Positions 9,334 to 19,253 of a DNA stretch of 64,000 nucleotides are shown here, in pieces. Under the pieces are notes generated by a model that saw only the letters and a program-made list of their open reading frames with translations, was not told where the DNA came from and made no database searches. The number at the start of each line of letters is the position of its first letter. Position 1 is the stretch's first letter. Location: NCBI GenBank assembly GCA_017882455.1, contig JADGPL010000008.1, positions 78,107 through 142,106 of the forward strand, in the 5' to 3' direction. A program made the position numbers and the translations under genes. The DNA is from Solirubrobacteraceae bacterium. Its GTDB lineage: Bacteria > Actinomycetota > Thermoleophilia > Solirubrobacterales > Solirubrobacteraceae.

Positions 9334-9846
9334 TCAGCGCTCGAATCCGAACTCTGGGCGCTGAGCCGCTCGCACCGGAGGTTCGACAGCGACAACCATG
9401 CGCTCGACTCCGCCGCCAGTTGAGATCGCTTCGCGCCAGGGTCGCCTTGGCGCAGCAGCAGAACGGTGTCGCACCGCGGCGCCGCGATCCCGGCGGGTAC
9501 CAGCCTCTGCGCGTCGGCCTGCGCTCGCCACAACGAGACGAGGAACAGATCCAGGTTCTACGCCTGCTCCGTTGCGAGGCCGAGTCACTCTCGCGCTGAG
9601 ATCGCCTGCAACAGCGGTGGCTCGCCTCCTCGCATCTCTCCCCGGAAGCAGCTGCTTCTTTCCCGAGGCCAGAAGTCCACTGGCGATATACGCCGCCCCC
9701 ATCAGCACCAGCGCTCCGCCCGCGAGAGCGATCAGACCGCCACGAGCGCCACGCCCCGCCGCCAGTTCCTGAGCTGCGTCTCTCAGAAACTCCTCCTCGT
9801 CGTATACCCGGTACACCTCTCGAGGTGCACGGCGAAGATATCTCAC
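9334..9846 (-). CDS. Single-pass membrane protein, first gene of the T4SS operon
   Basis: A 170-residue protein with an acidic N-terminal patch (YDEEEFLRDAAQELAAG), a single hydrophobic helix (GGLIALAGGALVLMGAAYIASGLLA) and a long Arg-rich C-terminal part. I do not recognise a family. It sits directly upstream of the TcpC-like gene with a nine-base spacing and in the same direction, so it is probably a structural or assembly component of the same apparatus. The Arg/Ala-rich tail has codon bias typical of out-of-frame high-GC sequence, so the reading frame near the C-terminus is less certain than the helix. Confidence 0.65.
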   Translation of the reverse strand: MRYLRRAPREVYRVYDEEEFLRDAAQELAAGRGARGGLIALAGGALVLMGAAYIASGLLASGKKQLLPGRDARRRATAVAGDLSARVTRPRNGAGVEPGSVPRLVVASAGRRAEAGTRRDRGAAVRHRSAAAPRRPWREAISTGGGVERMVVAVEPPVRAAQRPEFGFER

Positions 9847-9983
9847 TCACTCTCCTTCGATGCGCGCACGCGGACGACCGAGGTCCGTAGCGGGGAGAAC
9901 TCCGGACCCCGGCCGTCTGCGCGCGATTGGGCTTCACCGCGCAGTCGTCCGTTCGACCAACTGCCGGCGTCCCAGGGGACGGT

Positions 9984-10013
9984 CCTATGAGTGGGGGGTG
10001 AAATAATCATAGG
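9984..10013. promoter_or_regulatory. Inverted repeat CCTATGA...TCATAGG
   Basis: A perfect 7-bp inverted repeat separated by 16 bp, overlapping the stop codon of the sigma-like gene and lying about 140 bp upstream of the first T4SS gene. A second short palindrome (CGTCCC-AG-GGGACG) is immediately to its left. It may be an operator or part of a terminator between the regulator and the structural operon. There is no T-run, so an intrinsic terminator is not well supported. Confidence 0.35.
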
Positions 10014-10669
10014 TCGGTCCCTGTGTGCTGATCCGACGCTCGCGGTAATACCGGGACACCGTCTTCCGCCTGATTCACCAGTAGCCTGAGCCGCCCACGC
10101 GCCCGCTGTGCCACCTTGCGGTACTTCTCGGAGCTCCAGCCGTGAAGTCGACAGAATTCACCGCAGTCCATCTGAAGCGAAACCTGACAGGCGAGCACGA
10201 GCCGCTGCTCCGGGGTGAGCCTGGGCGCCAACGAGTGGAGCAGCTCCAGCTCCTGGCGCAGGATGACGAGCTGCTCGAGCTCGATGCGATCGACGATCAG
10301 GATGCCGTCCCGATCGACGCCGTCCAGCGGCAACGCGCTCTCGAGCGCCGCCTGCATCGGGCTGCGACCCGACAGGGCCCGGCGCCGGTCGTGGATCCGT
10401 GAGATGAAGCGCTGCTCGATGACGTTGGCCAGATGCCGACGGCTCGAGAAGACTCCGCCCCGGCGCGTGTGAGCCACGAGCTCGAGGATCGCCTGGCTGT
10501 AACAGTCTTCGAGATCCTCCCGGCGCAGGCGGCGAGCGTGCACCCGCAGAAGCAGGTCACGACGCGCTCTGGCTACGAGCGCAACCTCCTCAGCGGCATC
10601 TCGACCGCGCGTCCCACCGCGAGCGGCCGCAACCGCGCCTCGTCTTTTTGGCTCGTATCGGGTACACAC
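10007..10669 (-). CDS. Sigma-70-like (ECF-type) regulator of the T4SS cluster
   Basis: A 220-residue protein with the two-domain layout of an ECF sigma factor. A sigma2-like helical region is near residues 35-100 (LRREDLEDCYSQAILELVAHTRR...HLANVIEQRFISRIHDRRR), and a sigma4-like helix-turn-helix is near 140-205 (LAPRLTPEQRLVLACQ...CRLHGWSSEKYRKVAQRARGRL). The -10-contacting region is divergent from canonical ECFs, so it could instead be a sigma-derived regulator. It is encoded just upstream of, and in line with, the secretion genes, and is divergent from yihY across about 95 bp. The natural inference is that it controls the cluster. Confidence 0.72.
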   Translation of the reverse strand: MCTRYEPKRRGAVAAARGGTRGRDAAEEVALVARARRDLLLRVHARRLRREDLEDCYSQAILELVAHTRRGGVFSSRRHLANVIEQRFISRIHDRRRALSGRSPMQAALESALPLDGVDRDGILIVDRIELEQLVILRQELELLHSLAPRLTPEQRLVLACQVSLQMDCGEFCRLHGWSSEKYRKVAQRARGRLRLLVNQAEDGVPVLPRASDQHTGTDL

Positions 10670-10764
10670 ATGACTGTGTCGCCGCTATCCCCCCTCACAC
10701 CCCCCTCCCAATTGCCCGCGCGCCCTCGCCAGTGTCTGTCTGAAACCGGCCCCAGCCAGACCCG

Positions 10765-11715
10765 ATGAGCATCACCGACCGCCTCCACGCGCTCGACCGT
10801 CGCCAGCAGCAGATGCCGCATGTTGGCTTCATCGCGGCCGTGGTCAAGAAGTTCGGCGACGACCAGGCCGGGCAGCTCGCAGCCCTGATCGCCTACTACG
10901 GGTTCGTATCGCTCTTCCCCCTGCTGCTGGTGCTGGTCACCATCCTCGGCTTCGTGCTGCAGGGCGATCCTGGCGAGCAGAAGCGCATCCTCGATGGTGC
11001 CCTCGGGCAGTTCCCGATCGTCAGCGACCAGCTCAAACTGCACTCCCTGACCGGCAGCGGCATCGGGCTCGCGATCGGCGTGGTCGGCTCGCTGCTCGCC
11101 GGCATGGGCATCACCGGCGCCACCCAGAACGCCTTCAACCGCATCTGGAGCGTCCCCTTCAAGGACCGCCCCAACTTTCTCTTCGCCCATCTGCGCGGCC
11201 TCGGGATGCTCGCGATCCTGGGCACCCTCTCGATCGTCTCCACCACCGCAGCCGGCTTCGTCGGGTCGAGCTCCCACGCCGCCCCGGACGTCATCGCCGG
11301 GATCCTCGTCGCCTTCGTCCTCAACCTCGCCCTGTTCATGACCGCCTTCAAGCTCCTCACCGCCGTGGACATCGGCTGGCGGGACCTTCTCCCCGGAGTG
11401 ATCGTGGCCACCGTCTTCTGGCAGCTGCTGCAGCACCTCGGCGGCTACTACATCGATCACGAGCTCAAGCACACCGGGCCGCTCTACGGCGTCTTCGCCC
11501 TCGTGCTCGGGCTGCTCGCCTGGCTCTACCTCGGAGCCCAGCTCACCATCTTCGCCGCCGAGATCAACGTCGTGCGCCTGCATCGGCTGTGGCCGCGGAG
11601 CTTCTTCTCCGAACCGCTGCTCGAGGCCGACAGGCGCGCCCTCACCTCATCCGCCGAGGTCGAGGAGCGCGTCGAGGAGGAGAACGTCGAGGTCAGCTTC
11701 GAGGGGCCCGGGTAG
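10765..11715 (+). CDS. YihY/BrkB-family inner membrane protein
   Basis: A 316-residue polytopic membrane protein of the YihY (UPF0761, once called RNase BN/BrkB) family. It has six hydrophobic segments and the family signatures DQAGQLAALIAYYGFVSLFPLLL at residues 33-55, QNAFNRIWSVP near 121, and the C-terminal GPLYGVFALVLGLLAWLYLGAQLTIFAAEINVV. The tail is acidic (EVEERVEEENVEV). The molecular role is unknown. ATG at 10765 fits the family N-terminus. It is monocistronic by appearance. Confidence 0.9.
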   Translation: MSITDRLHALDRRQQQMPHVGFIAAVVKKFGDDQAGQLAALIAYYGFVSLFPLLLVLVTILGFVLQGDPGEQKRILDGALGQFPIVSDQLKLHSLTGSGIGLAIGVVGSLLAGMGITGATQNAFNRIWSVPFKDRPNFLFAHLRGLGMLAILGTLSIVSTTAAGFVGSSSHAAPDVIAGILVAFVLNLALFMTAFKLLTAVDIGWRDLLPGVIVATVFWQLLQHLGGYYIDHELKHTGPLYGVFALVLGLLAWLYLGAQLTIFAAEINVVRLHRLWPRSFFSEPLLEADRRALTSSAEVEERVEEENVEVSFEGPG

Positions 11716-12267
11716 AGGCGTCGCGTTTCGGCTCAGCCAGAGTGGTCGCCGGCTCGATCCGTGCCTCGACTGGAGCGGTGCACGATGGCGTTCCGCACCC
11801 GGCGAAGGGCTCGACCCACACGATCGGCCGCGACCAAGATGAAGCTCCGGCCTTCGGGGATGCCGAACCCGGGTGGCGCGATCTCCGAAAACCCATGAGC
11901 CGGCCTTGGTCTCGTTCTGGTCTGAGGGTCGTCAGTTGCCATAAAGCCAGGTTAGCCCGCAAGGCTGATGGTCAACAGAATCACCTCGATCGCACGATCG
12001 CAAGGAGTACGCAGTTCGCGGTGAGCAAGCCCGCCAGCCGGTCGAGCTTCCGTCGATTGGCACGAAGAGGGTGGCTCGATCCAATTGTCCGCCGCACGAT
12101 ATGCCTCAGTCACGTCGACTATTCCCCGACGGCCTCGACCAGCCCGCAGCGCGGTCGGCGGGACGGCGCTCTGGCTCGGGCGCCACGCGCAATTGCATCC
12201 CAAAACTCGATGCCGTTCGGGCGAATATGGCTCTGGAATGCGGATTTCCGGGATGACCCAGAAGTAC
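11716..12267. other. Long intergenic stretch without a recognisable gene
   Basis: About 550 bp between yihY and the lon promoter. Several short ORFs exist on both strands (up to 107 aa), but none has recognisable domains, a good ribosome-binding site or consistent codon use. It is less GC-rich in its last 300 bp than the flanking genes. It could be a decayed gene or a long regulatory region; I see no tRNA, repeat or riboswitch-like fold by eye. Confidence 0.5.
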
Positions 12268-12296
12268 TTGCACACACAACCACCCCGCGCTATACT
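12268..12296 (+). promoter_or_regulatory. lon promoter (TTGCAC-17-TATACT)
   Basis: A -35 hexamer TTGCAC (12268-12273) and a -10 hexamer TATACT (12291-12296) are separated by exactly 17 bp, both one or two bases from the housekeeping consensus. The predicted transcript starts near 12303, about 30 bases before the chosen lon start codon. No HAIR (HspR) inverted repeat or clear ClgR box is visible next to it. Confidence 0.75.
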
Positions 12297-12333
12297 AACT
12301 ACACTTTCGTAAGCTCATATGGAGCGATCACTT

Positions 12334-14703
12334 ATGTCATCACCCTCAGAGAAGCCCACCATCCAACCTTCACAGCCCAAGCGCCTGCTGCGGCTGATCC
12401 CGCTCGACGACACCGTCGTCTTCCCCAACATGGGCATCACCCTCACGATCGACGTGGGCGATGACGAGCGCGTCGTGCTCGTTCCCCGTCACGAGAACGA
12501 GTTCCTCGAGGTCGGCACCATCGCCGAGGTCTCAGAGCAGATCCGCCTCCCCGGCGGCGGCCGCGCCGTGGCCATCTCCGGAGAGCACCGCGCCCTGATC
12601 GGCGCCGCCCAGACCGGGCCCACCGGTGAGCTGCGCGTGGAGGTCGACGAGCGCCCCGACGAGGTGCCCGTGGACAAGCGCACACGCGAGCTCGAACGCG
12701 AGTACCGCGCCATCGTCGAGGAGATCCTCGAGCTGCGCGGCGACGACGGACGCATCTCCGCGTTCCTGCGCGCCATCGCCGAGCCCGGCGCGCTGGCCGA
12801 CTCCGCCGGCTACTCCCCCCAGCTCTCCTACGAGCAGAAGGTCGAGCTGCTGCGCACGCTCGACGTGACCGAGCGCCTCGAGCTGGCCGTCAAGCTCCAG
12901 CGCGAGAGCCTGGCCGAGATGCAGGTGCGCAAGCGCATCCGCGAGGATGTCCAGGAGGGCGCCGAGAAGCAGCAGCGCGAGTACTTCCTGCGCAAGCAGA
13001 TGGACTCCATCCGCAAGGAGCTCGGCGAGGACGACGCCTCGGTCGCCGACGAGTACCGCACCAAGATCGAGGACGCCGGCATGCCCGACGAGGTCAAGGA
13101 GCAGGCCCTCAAGGAGCTCGCTCGCCTCGAGCGCATGGGCGAGCAGACCGGCGAGTCCTCCATGATCCGCACCTACCTCGACTGGCTGATCGCCGTGCCC
13201 TGGGGCAAGCGCTCCGAGGAGCACCTCGACCCGGTCGCCGCGCGTGCCGTGCTGGACGCCGACCACGCAGGCCTCGAGGATGTGAAGGACCGCATCACCG
13301 AGTACCTGGCCGTGCGCAAGCTGCGCCAGGACCGCGGGATCGAGGCCGACCCCAAGTCCGGGGCCATTCTCACCCTGATCGGGCCTCCCGGAACCGGCAA
13401 GACCTCGATCGGCGAGTCCATCGCCCGCGCCACCGGACGCGAGTTCGTCCGCATGTCGCTCGGCGGCGTCCGCGACGAGGCCGAGATCCGCGGGCACAGG
13501 CGAACCTACATCGGGGCGCTCCCCGGCCGTCTGGTCAGGGCGCTGCGCGATGCCGGCACCATGAACCCCGTGATCCTGCTCGACGAGGTCGACAAGGTCG
13601 GAGCCGACTGGCGCGGAGACCCATCCGCGGCGCTGCTCGAGGTCCTCGACCCCGCGCAGAACCACTCCTTCCGCGACCACTACCTCGACGTCGAGCTCGA
13701 CCTCAGCCAGGTCATGTTCCTGGCCACCGCCAACGTCGCCGACACGATCCCCGGGCCGCTCCTGGACCGCATGGAGGTGATCCACTTCGACGGCTACACC
13801 TCCGAGGAGAAGCTCGCCATCGCCAAGGGCTACCTGTGGCCGCGCCAGCGCGACCGCAACGGCCTGCGCGAGGACGAGGTCGAGATCTCGGACGACGTGC
13901 TGCGCACCATCATCTCCGAGTACACACGCGAGGCCGGAGTGCGAAGCCTCGAGCGCAACCTCGGGACCGTGCTGCGCAAGACGGCCACCAAGATCGCATC
14001 CGCACAGACGACCAAGGCCAAGGCCAAGGCCAGCGCTGCAAAGCTTCCCGTGGAGATCGACCTGGACGCCGTGCGCGACGCGCTCGGACGCCAGAAGTTC
14101 TTCCAGGAGTCAGCTGCGCGGACAGCCACGCCCGGGGTGGCCACAGGCCTCGCCGTTACGGGCACAGGCGGCGACGTCTTGTTCGTCGAGGCCACCGCCA
14201 TGAAGAGCGGCAGCTCAGGCGGCAACCAGCTGGTGCTCACCGGCCAGCTCGGCGACGTCATGAAGGAGTCCGCCAAGATCGCCCTCTCCTACGTGCGCGG
14301 CCACGCCGAGGAGCTGGGGATCGAGGAGAGCGCGTTCGAGAACCGCGAGTTCCACGTCCACGTCCCCGCCGGAGCCATCCCCAAGGACGGCCCCAGCGCC
14401 GGCGTGACGATGGTCACCGCGCTCGCCTCGCTGCTCACCGGTCGCCCCGTCAAGCACACCGTCGGCATGACCGGAGAGGTCACGCTGCAGGGTCGGGTGC
14501 TGCCGATCGGCGGCCTCAAGCAGAAGGCGCTCGCCGCCCACGCCGCCGGCCTGACCGACGTGATCCTGCCCGAGCGCAACCGAGGCGATCTGGACGACAT
14601 CCCCGAGGAGGTCCGCGAGCAGATGACCTTCCACCCGGTGATGACCGTCCAGGAGGTCCTCGACCGCGCCCTGGAGCCGGCACGCGATGTCGCGCACCTC
14701 TAG
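12334..14703 (+). CDS. lon: ATP-dependent Lon protease
   Basis: Cytoplasmic AAA+ serine protease that degrades misfolded and regulatory proteins. It shows the N-terminal LAN domain (RLLRLIPLDDTVVFPNMGI onward), a coiled helical region, the AAA+ module with Walker A GPPGTGKTS near residue 350 and Walker B ILLDEVDKVG near 415, and the C-terminal protease domain with the catalytic Ser in PKDGPSAGVTM. Length (789 aa) is normal for the family. The ORF opens at ATG 12319, but the second ATG at 12334 is preceded by GGAG at nine bases and is preferred. A Lys/Ala-rich linker (TTKAKAKASAAKL) joins the ATPase lid to the protease. Confidence 0.96.
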   Translation: MSSPSEKPTIQPSQPKRLLRLIPLDDTVVFPNMGITLTIDVGDDERVVLVPRHENEFLEVGTIAEVSEQIRLPGGGRAVAISGEHRALIGAAQTGPTGELRVEVDERPDEVPVDKRTRELEREYRAIVEEILELRGDDGRISAFLRAIAEPGALADSAGYSPQLSYEQKVELLRTLDVTERLELAVKLQRESLAEMQVRKRIREDVQEGAEKQQREYFLRKQMDSIRKELGEDDASVADEYRTKIEDAGMPDEVKEQALKELARLERMGEQTGESSMIRTYLDWLIAVPWGKRSEEHLDPVAARAVLDADHAGLEDVKDRITEYLAVRKLRQDRGIEADPKSGAILTLIGPPGTGKTSIGESIARATGREFVRMSLGGVRDEAEIRGHRRTYIGALPGRLVRALRDAGTMNPVILLDEVDKVGADWRGDPSAALLEVLDPAQNHSFRDHYLDVELDLSQVMFLATANVADTIPGPLLDRMEVIHFDGYTSEEKLAIAKGYLWPRQRDRNGLREDEVEISDDVLRTIISEYTREAGVRSLERNLGTVLRKTATKIASAQTTKAKAKASAAKLPVEIDLDAVRDALGRQKFFQESAARTATPGVATGLAVTGTGGDVLFVEATAMKSGSSGGNQLVLTGQLGDVMKESAKIALSYVRGHAEELGIEESAFENREFHVHVPAGAIPKDGPSAGVTMVTALASLLTGRPVKHTVGMTGEVTLQGRVLPIGGLKQKALAAHAAGLTDVILPERNRGDLDDIPEEVREQMTFHPVMTVQEVLDRALEPARDVAHL

Positions 14704-14722
14704 ACGATGTGAGCCCGTCCCG

Positions 14723-15010
14723 ATGGAGGTTCGCGAGACCGCGGACCTCCTCGAGCGGCGCTGGCAGCTCTCCATCATCTATGCCGCATTGACCGGCGCC
14801 CTGCGCTTCAACGAGTTCGCCGAGGCCGTCGCCGGCATCTCCCCCAGGATGCTCGCCGAGCGCCTGCGCGACCTCGAGGGCGCAGGACTGGTGCAGCGCA
14901 CCGTCATCCCCTCGAGCCCCCCCACGGTCGAGTATCGCCTCACCGTCCGCGGGCGCCGGCTCGGGCCGCTGATCGAGGCCATGCGCGAGTACTCGCGCGA
15001 ACCCGTCTAG
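14723..15010 (+). CDS. HxlR/MarR-like winged-helix transcriptional regulator
   Basis: A small DNA-binding protein of the HxlR family: DLLERRWQLSIIYAALTGALRFNEFAEAVAGISPRMLAERLRDLEGAGLVQRTV is the winged helix, followed by VEYRLTVRGRRLGPLIEAM. Family members usually sense redox or electrophile stress, but no cysteine is present here, so the signal is unknown. The ORF opens at 14687, inside lon; the ATG at 14723, after lon ends, better matches the usual HxlR N-terminus. It is downstream of lon on the same strand and convergent with the DHA2 pump. Confidence 0.85.
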   Translation: MEVRETADLLERRWQLSIIYAALTGALRFNEFAEAVAGISPRMLAERLRDLEGAGLVQRTVIPSSPPTVEYRLTVRGRRLGPLIEAMREYSREPV

Positions 15011-15023
15011 ACGCGAACACCGA

Positions 15024-15072
15024 ACACCCGACTCGCGCGCACGCGCGCACGCGCGCGAGTCGTGTGTTTTTT
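15024..15072 (+). terminator. Rho-independent terminator after the HxlR gene
   Basis: A 12-bp perfect GC-rich stem (CGACTCGCGCGC / GCGCGCGAGTCG, 15029-15040 with 15051-15062), extendable by a few more pairs, encloses a 10-base loop and is followed by TGTGTTTTTT. It ends the lon-HxlR transcript and sits 14-20 bp after the HxlR stop, between convergent genes. The T-run is on the plus strand only, so it is mainly a plus-strand terminator. Confidence 0.9.
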
Positions 15073-15103
15073 GCGTATCCCATCCCGCGCGAACGTACAC
15101 CCA

Positions 15104-16720
15104 CTACTTCCGCGAGGAAGCGTGGGCCGCATGCACCGCGAGCGGCTCCGGGCTGCTCACGCCCACCAGCTGGCCGCCCGCGCACTCCTCCGCGCACACG
15201 TCCACCTGGGGGTTGCGGATTCCCGCCACCCCCACCAGCCCCCCCACCGCCACCAGCGCCGCCGCGATCGCAACGCCCAGATGGAAGCTGTGAAGCGAAG
15301 CCTGCTCGGCCGCCCTGCTCACCAAGTGCGCCTGCCCCGCCGGCAGTCCACGCACGTCGGGACGGCCCAGCGGCAGTCGCTTGGCCGCCGCCATCGCCGC
15401 CCGCGCCGCGCCGCCCAGCCGGGTTCCCGCGAGCCGGCTGTCCAGTGACGAGGTGAAGGCCGAGGCCACCGCCGCGCCCACCGCCGCCGTTCCGAGCAGT
15501 CCCGCAACGCGTGCGATCGCGTTGTTCACGCCCGATGCTATGCCCGCCTCCCTCTCAGAGCCCGCCAGCACCGCCGCCGTCAGCGGCGCCACCGTCATCG
15601 ACAGCCCCAGCGCGAACACCAGCAGGGCGGGCAGCACTTCCGAGACGTAGTCCACCCTCAAGCCGATGCGCTGGAACAGCGCCAGCCCGACGGCCGCCAC
15701 CAGCGGCCCCACACCCATGAACAGGCGCGGGCCGTAGCGGTCGGCCAGCGCCCCGAAGCGGCGCGAGAGCACGAACATCACCACTGTCACCGGCAGCGTC
15801 GCCAAGCCGCTCTTCAGCGGCGTGTAGCCGCCGATCTGCTGCAGGAACAGCACCAGGAAGAAGAACAGGATCGCCAGGCCCGCATACATCGAGAACGTCT
15901 CCACGTTGCCCGCCGAGAAGTTGCGCCGCCGAAACAGGCCCAGTGGAAGCATCGGCTCGCTCGCCCGCGACTCATACGCCGTGAACGCCCCCAGCAGCGC
16001 CGCCCCCGCCGCCAGCGGCCCGTACACCCCCGGACTGGACCACCCCAGCCGCGGCTGCTCGATCAGCGCGAACACCGGACCCGCCAGGCCCGCCGCACAC
16101 AGAACCGCGCCGGTGTAGTCGATCCGCCGCCCGTCGCGCTCCCGCACCGCCCCCGCCGGGATCGCCGTCAGGATCAGCGCCACGCACCCCGCTGCCAGCG
16201 GCACGTTCACGAGGAACACCACCCGCCAAGACGCGATCGCCAGCAGCTCGCCGCCGGCCAGCGGGCCGAGCACGCCCGCGATCGCTCCCCACGCCGTCCA
16301 GCTGCCGATCGCCGGCCCGCGCTCCTCCTCCGGGAAGGTGTTCACGATCGCCGCCAGCGAGCTCGGCACGAGCAGCGCCCCCGCAACGCCCTGCAGCGCC
16401 CTCGCCGCCACCAGCACACCGATGCTCGGCGACAGCGCGCATGCCAGCGAGGCCGTCCCGAAACCGGCCACGCCGACGACGAACACCCGCCGCTCGCCGA
16501 ACAGGTCCCCCAGCGAGCCGCCGATCAGGATCAGCGAGCCGAGCGTCAGCAGATAGCCGTTCACCACCCACTGCTGCGCCGCCATCCCGCCGCCCAGCGC
16601 CCTCTGGATCGTCGGCAGCGCCACGTTCACCACCGTGCCGTCAAGCAGCACGATGCCCGAGCCCAGGATGCATGCGATCAGCGTCAGCCGCTTCACCGAC
16701 GCCTCGTCGCGAGCGCTCAT
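15104..16720 (-). CDS. DHA2-family MFS drug/proton antiporter (14 TM)
   Basis: A 538-residue exporter of the EmrB/QacA (DHA2) family. The N-terminal half has the signatures LDGTVVNVALPTIQRALGG and the motif A-like GSLGDLFGERRVFVVGV, followed by RALQGVAGALLVPSSLA. About 14 hydrophobic helices are present. These pumps expel hydrophobic drugs or metabolites using the proton gradient. The ATG lies 11 bp after the stop of the FMN-oxidase gene, so the two form an operon. Substrate unknown. Confidence 0.9.
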   Translation of the reverse strand: MSARDEASVKRLTLIACILGSGIVLLDGTVVNVALPTIQRALGGGMAAQQWVVNGYLLTLGSLILIGGSLGDLFGERRVFVVGVAGFGTASLACALSPSIGVLVAARALQGVAGALLVPSSLAAIVNTFPEEERGPAIGSWTAWGAIAGVLGPLAGGELLAIASWRVVFLVNVPLAAGCVALILTAIPAGAVRERDGRRIDYTGAVLCAAGLAGPVFALIEQPRLGWSSPGVYGPLAAGAALLGAFTAYESRASEPMLPLGLFRRRNFSAGNVETFSMYAGLAILFFFLVLFLQQIGGYTPLKSGLATLPVTVVMFVLSRRFGALADRYGPRLFMGVGPLVAAVGLALFQRIGLRVDYVSEVLPALLVFALGLSMTVAPLTAAVLAGSEREAGIASGVNNAIARVAGLLGTAAVGAAVASAFTSSLDSRLAGTRLGGAARAAMAAAKRLPLGRPDVRGLPAGQAHLVSRAAEQASLHSFHLGVAIAAALVAVGGLVGVAGIRNPQVDVCAEECAGGQLVGVSSPEPLAVHAAHASSRK

Positions 16721-16731
16721 CGGCGAGCCGT

Positions 16732-17922
16732 TCAGTCCGATCTGCGCAGCGCCGAAGCGTTCACCTCAGCGATTGTCGTGTAGCCGCTGAGCGCCAGCGT
16801 CAGGTCGAGCTCCGCCAGCAGGCAGCGGATCACATGCTCCACGCCCGCCTGGCCGCCCAGCGCGAGGCCCCACACGAACGGACGGCCCAGGCACACCGCG
16901 TCGGCGCCCAGCGCCAGTGCCTTGAACACATCCGCGCCCGTGCGGATCCCGCTGTCGAACAGCACTGGGAGCCCCTTGCCGACCGCCTCCCGCACCCCCG
17001 GCAGCGCGTCCAGCGCGCCGATCGCGCCGTCCACCTGGCGGCCACCGTGGTTCGACACGATCACTGCGTCCACGCCCGCGTCGATGGCGCGCTGGGCATC
17101 CTCCACGTGGAGGATGCCCTTCAGCACGATCGGCAGCTTCGTCTGCTCGCGCAGCCATGCCAGATCCGCCCACGTGATCGCCGGGTTGGAGAACTGGTGG
17201 GCCCAGTGCCCGATCGCCGGGCCCGGGTCCTCCTCCGGCGTGCGCTCGAGCGCCGCCCTGAACACCGGATCGCTGAAGTAGTTGGCCACCCCCTCGCCCT
17301 GCAGGAACGGCAGATATGCGCCCTGCAGGTCGCGCGGGCGCCAGCCCAGCATCCAGGTGTCGAGCGTGACCACGATCGCTTCATAGCCCGCCTGCGCCGC
17401 CCTGCCCACGAAGCTCTCCGCAAGCGCCCGCTCCTTGGGCCAGTACAGCTGATACCAGCGAGGCGCCGAGCCAGACGCCGCGGCCACGTCCTCCATCGAA
17501 TGGGACGCCGCCGTGCTGAGAATCGCCGCGAGACCGTGCTCCGCCGCCGCCCGCGCCACCGCCAGCTCGCCCTCGGGGTGCACGATCGACTGCACCCCCA
17601 CCGGCGCCGTGAGCACCGGCGCCGCCATCGCCGTGCCGAGGATCGAGCAGCTCAGATCGCGTGAGGAGACGTCCCGCAGCATCCGCGGCACGATCTCCCA
17701 GCGCTCGAAGGCGCGCAGGTTCGCACGCATCGTCTGCTCGGAGCCCGCGCCGCCGGCCACGTAGCCGAACGCTCCCACGCTCAGCACCTCGCGCGCACGC
17801 TCCTCGAGCCCTCCCAGCGAGACCGGCAGCTCAGGCGTCTCGCCGGCCAGGCCACGGCCGTAGATCTCGTACTGGAAGTTCGCGAACAGCTGCTCCTGCG
17901 GGGCGGGCTCTGCGTCTGCCAT
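16732..17922 (-). CDS. FMN-dependent alpha-hydroxy-acid oxidase (lactate 2-monooxygenase-like)
   Basis: A 396-residue TIM-barrel flavoenzyme that oxidises an L-2-hydroxy acid such as lactate. Family marks are FGYVAGGAGSEQTMRANLRAFERWEIVPRML near residues 51-80, the substrate/FMN motif SNHGGRQVDGAIGALDALP near 288-306 with the catalytic His, and DSGIRTGADVFKALALGADAVCLGRPF after it. The N-terminal FANFQYEIYGRGL resembles lactate 2-monooxygenase rather than LldD. It is cytoplasmic and is the first gene of an operon with the DHA2 pump. Confidence 0.88.
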   Translation of the reverse strand: MADAEPAPQEQLFANFQYEIYGRGLAGETPELPVSLGGLEERAREVLSVGAFGYVAGGAGSEQTMRANLRAFERWEIVPRMLRDVSSRDLSCSILGTAMAAPVLTAPVGVQSIVHPEGELAVARAAAEHGLAAILSTAASHSMEDVAAASGSAPRWYQLYWPKERALAESFVGRAAQAGYEAIVVTLDTWMLGWRPRDLQGAYLPFLQGEGVANYFSDPVFRAALERTPEEDPGPAIGHWAHQFSNPAITWADLAWLREQTKLPIVLKGILHVEDAQRAIDAGVDAVIVSNHGGRQVDGAIGALDALPGVREAVGKGLPVLFDSGIRTGADVFKALALGADAVCLGRPFVWGLALGGQAGVEHVIRCLLAELDLTLALSGYTTIAEVNASALRRSD

Positions 17923-17967
17923 CGCTAGACCCTATCGCCGCCGTCTCGCCGGCAGAGGGCCAGCCGT

Positions 17968-19125
<1,158 letters not shown>

Positions 19126-19253
19126 GGGATGGCATATCGGCCGGCGCTACCACAGTCGGAATCACTTCTCAATCGCCTCGACGAATGGACGGCTCGATCC
19201 TTCGCGAACTCGTCAAAGACCCACTGTGAGCAGGGCTTTCCCGTCCCCGGCGC

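Noticed and set aside
10573-11583. 336-aa acidic antisense ORF opposite yihY
   Set aside because: Asp/Glu/Gly-rich shadow of a clear YihY-family gene.
11952-12275. 107-aa minus-strand ORF upstream of lon
   Set aside because: No motif, and its 5' end overlaps the lon -35 region; probably chance.
12532-13785. 417-aa antisense ORF inside lon
   Set aside because: It lies fully opposite a conserved Lon protease and has the Leu/Val/Ala/Gly shadow composition.
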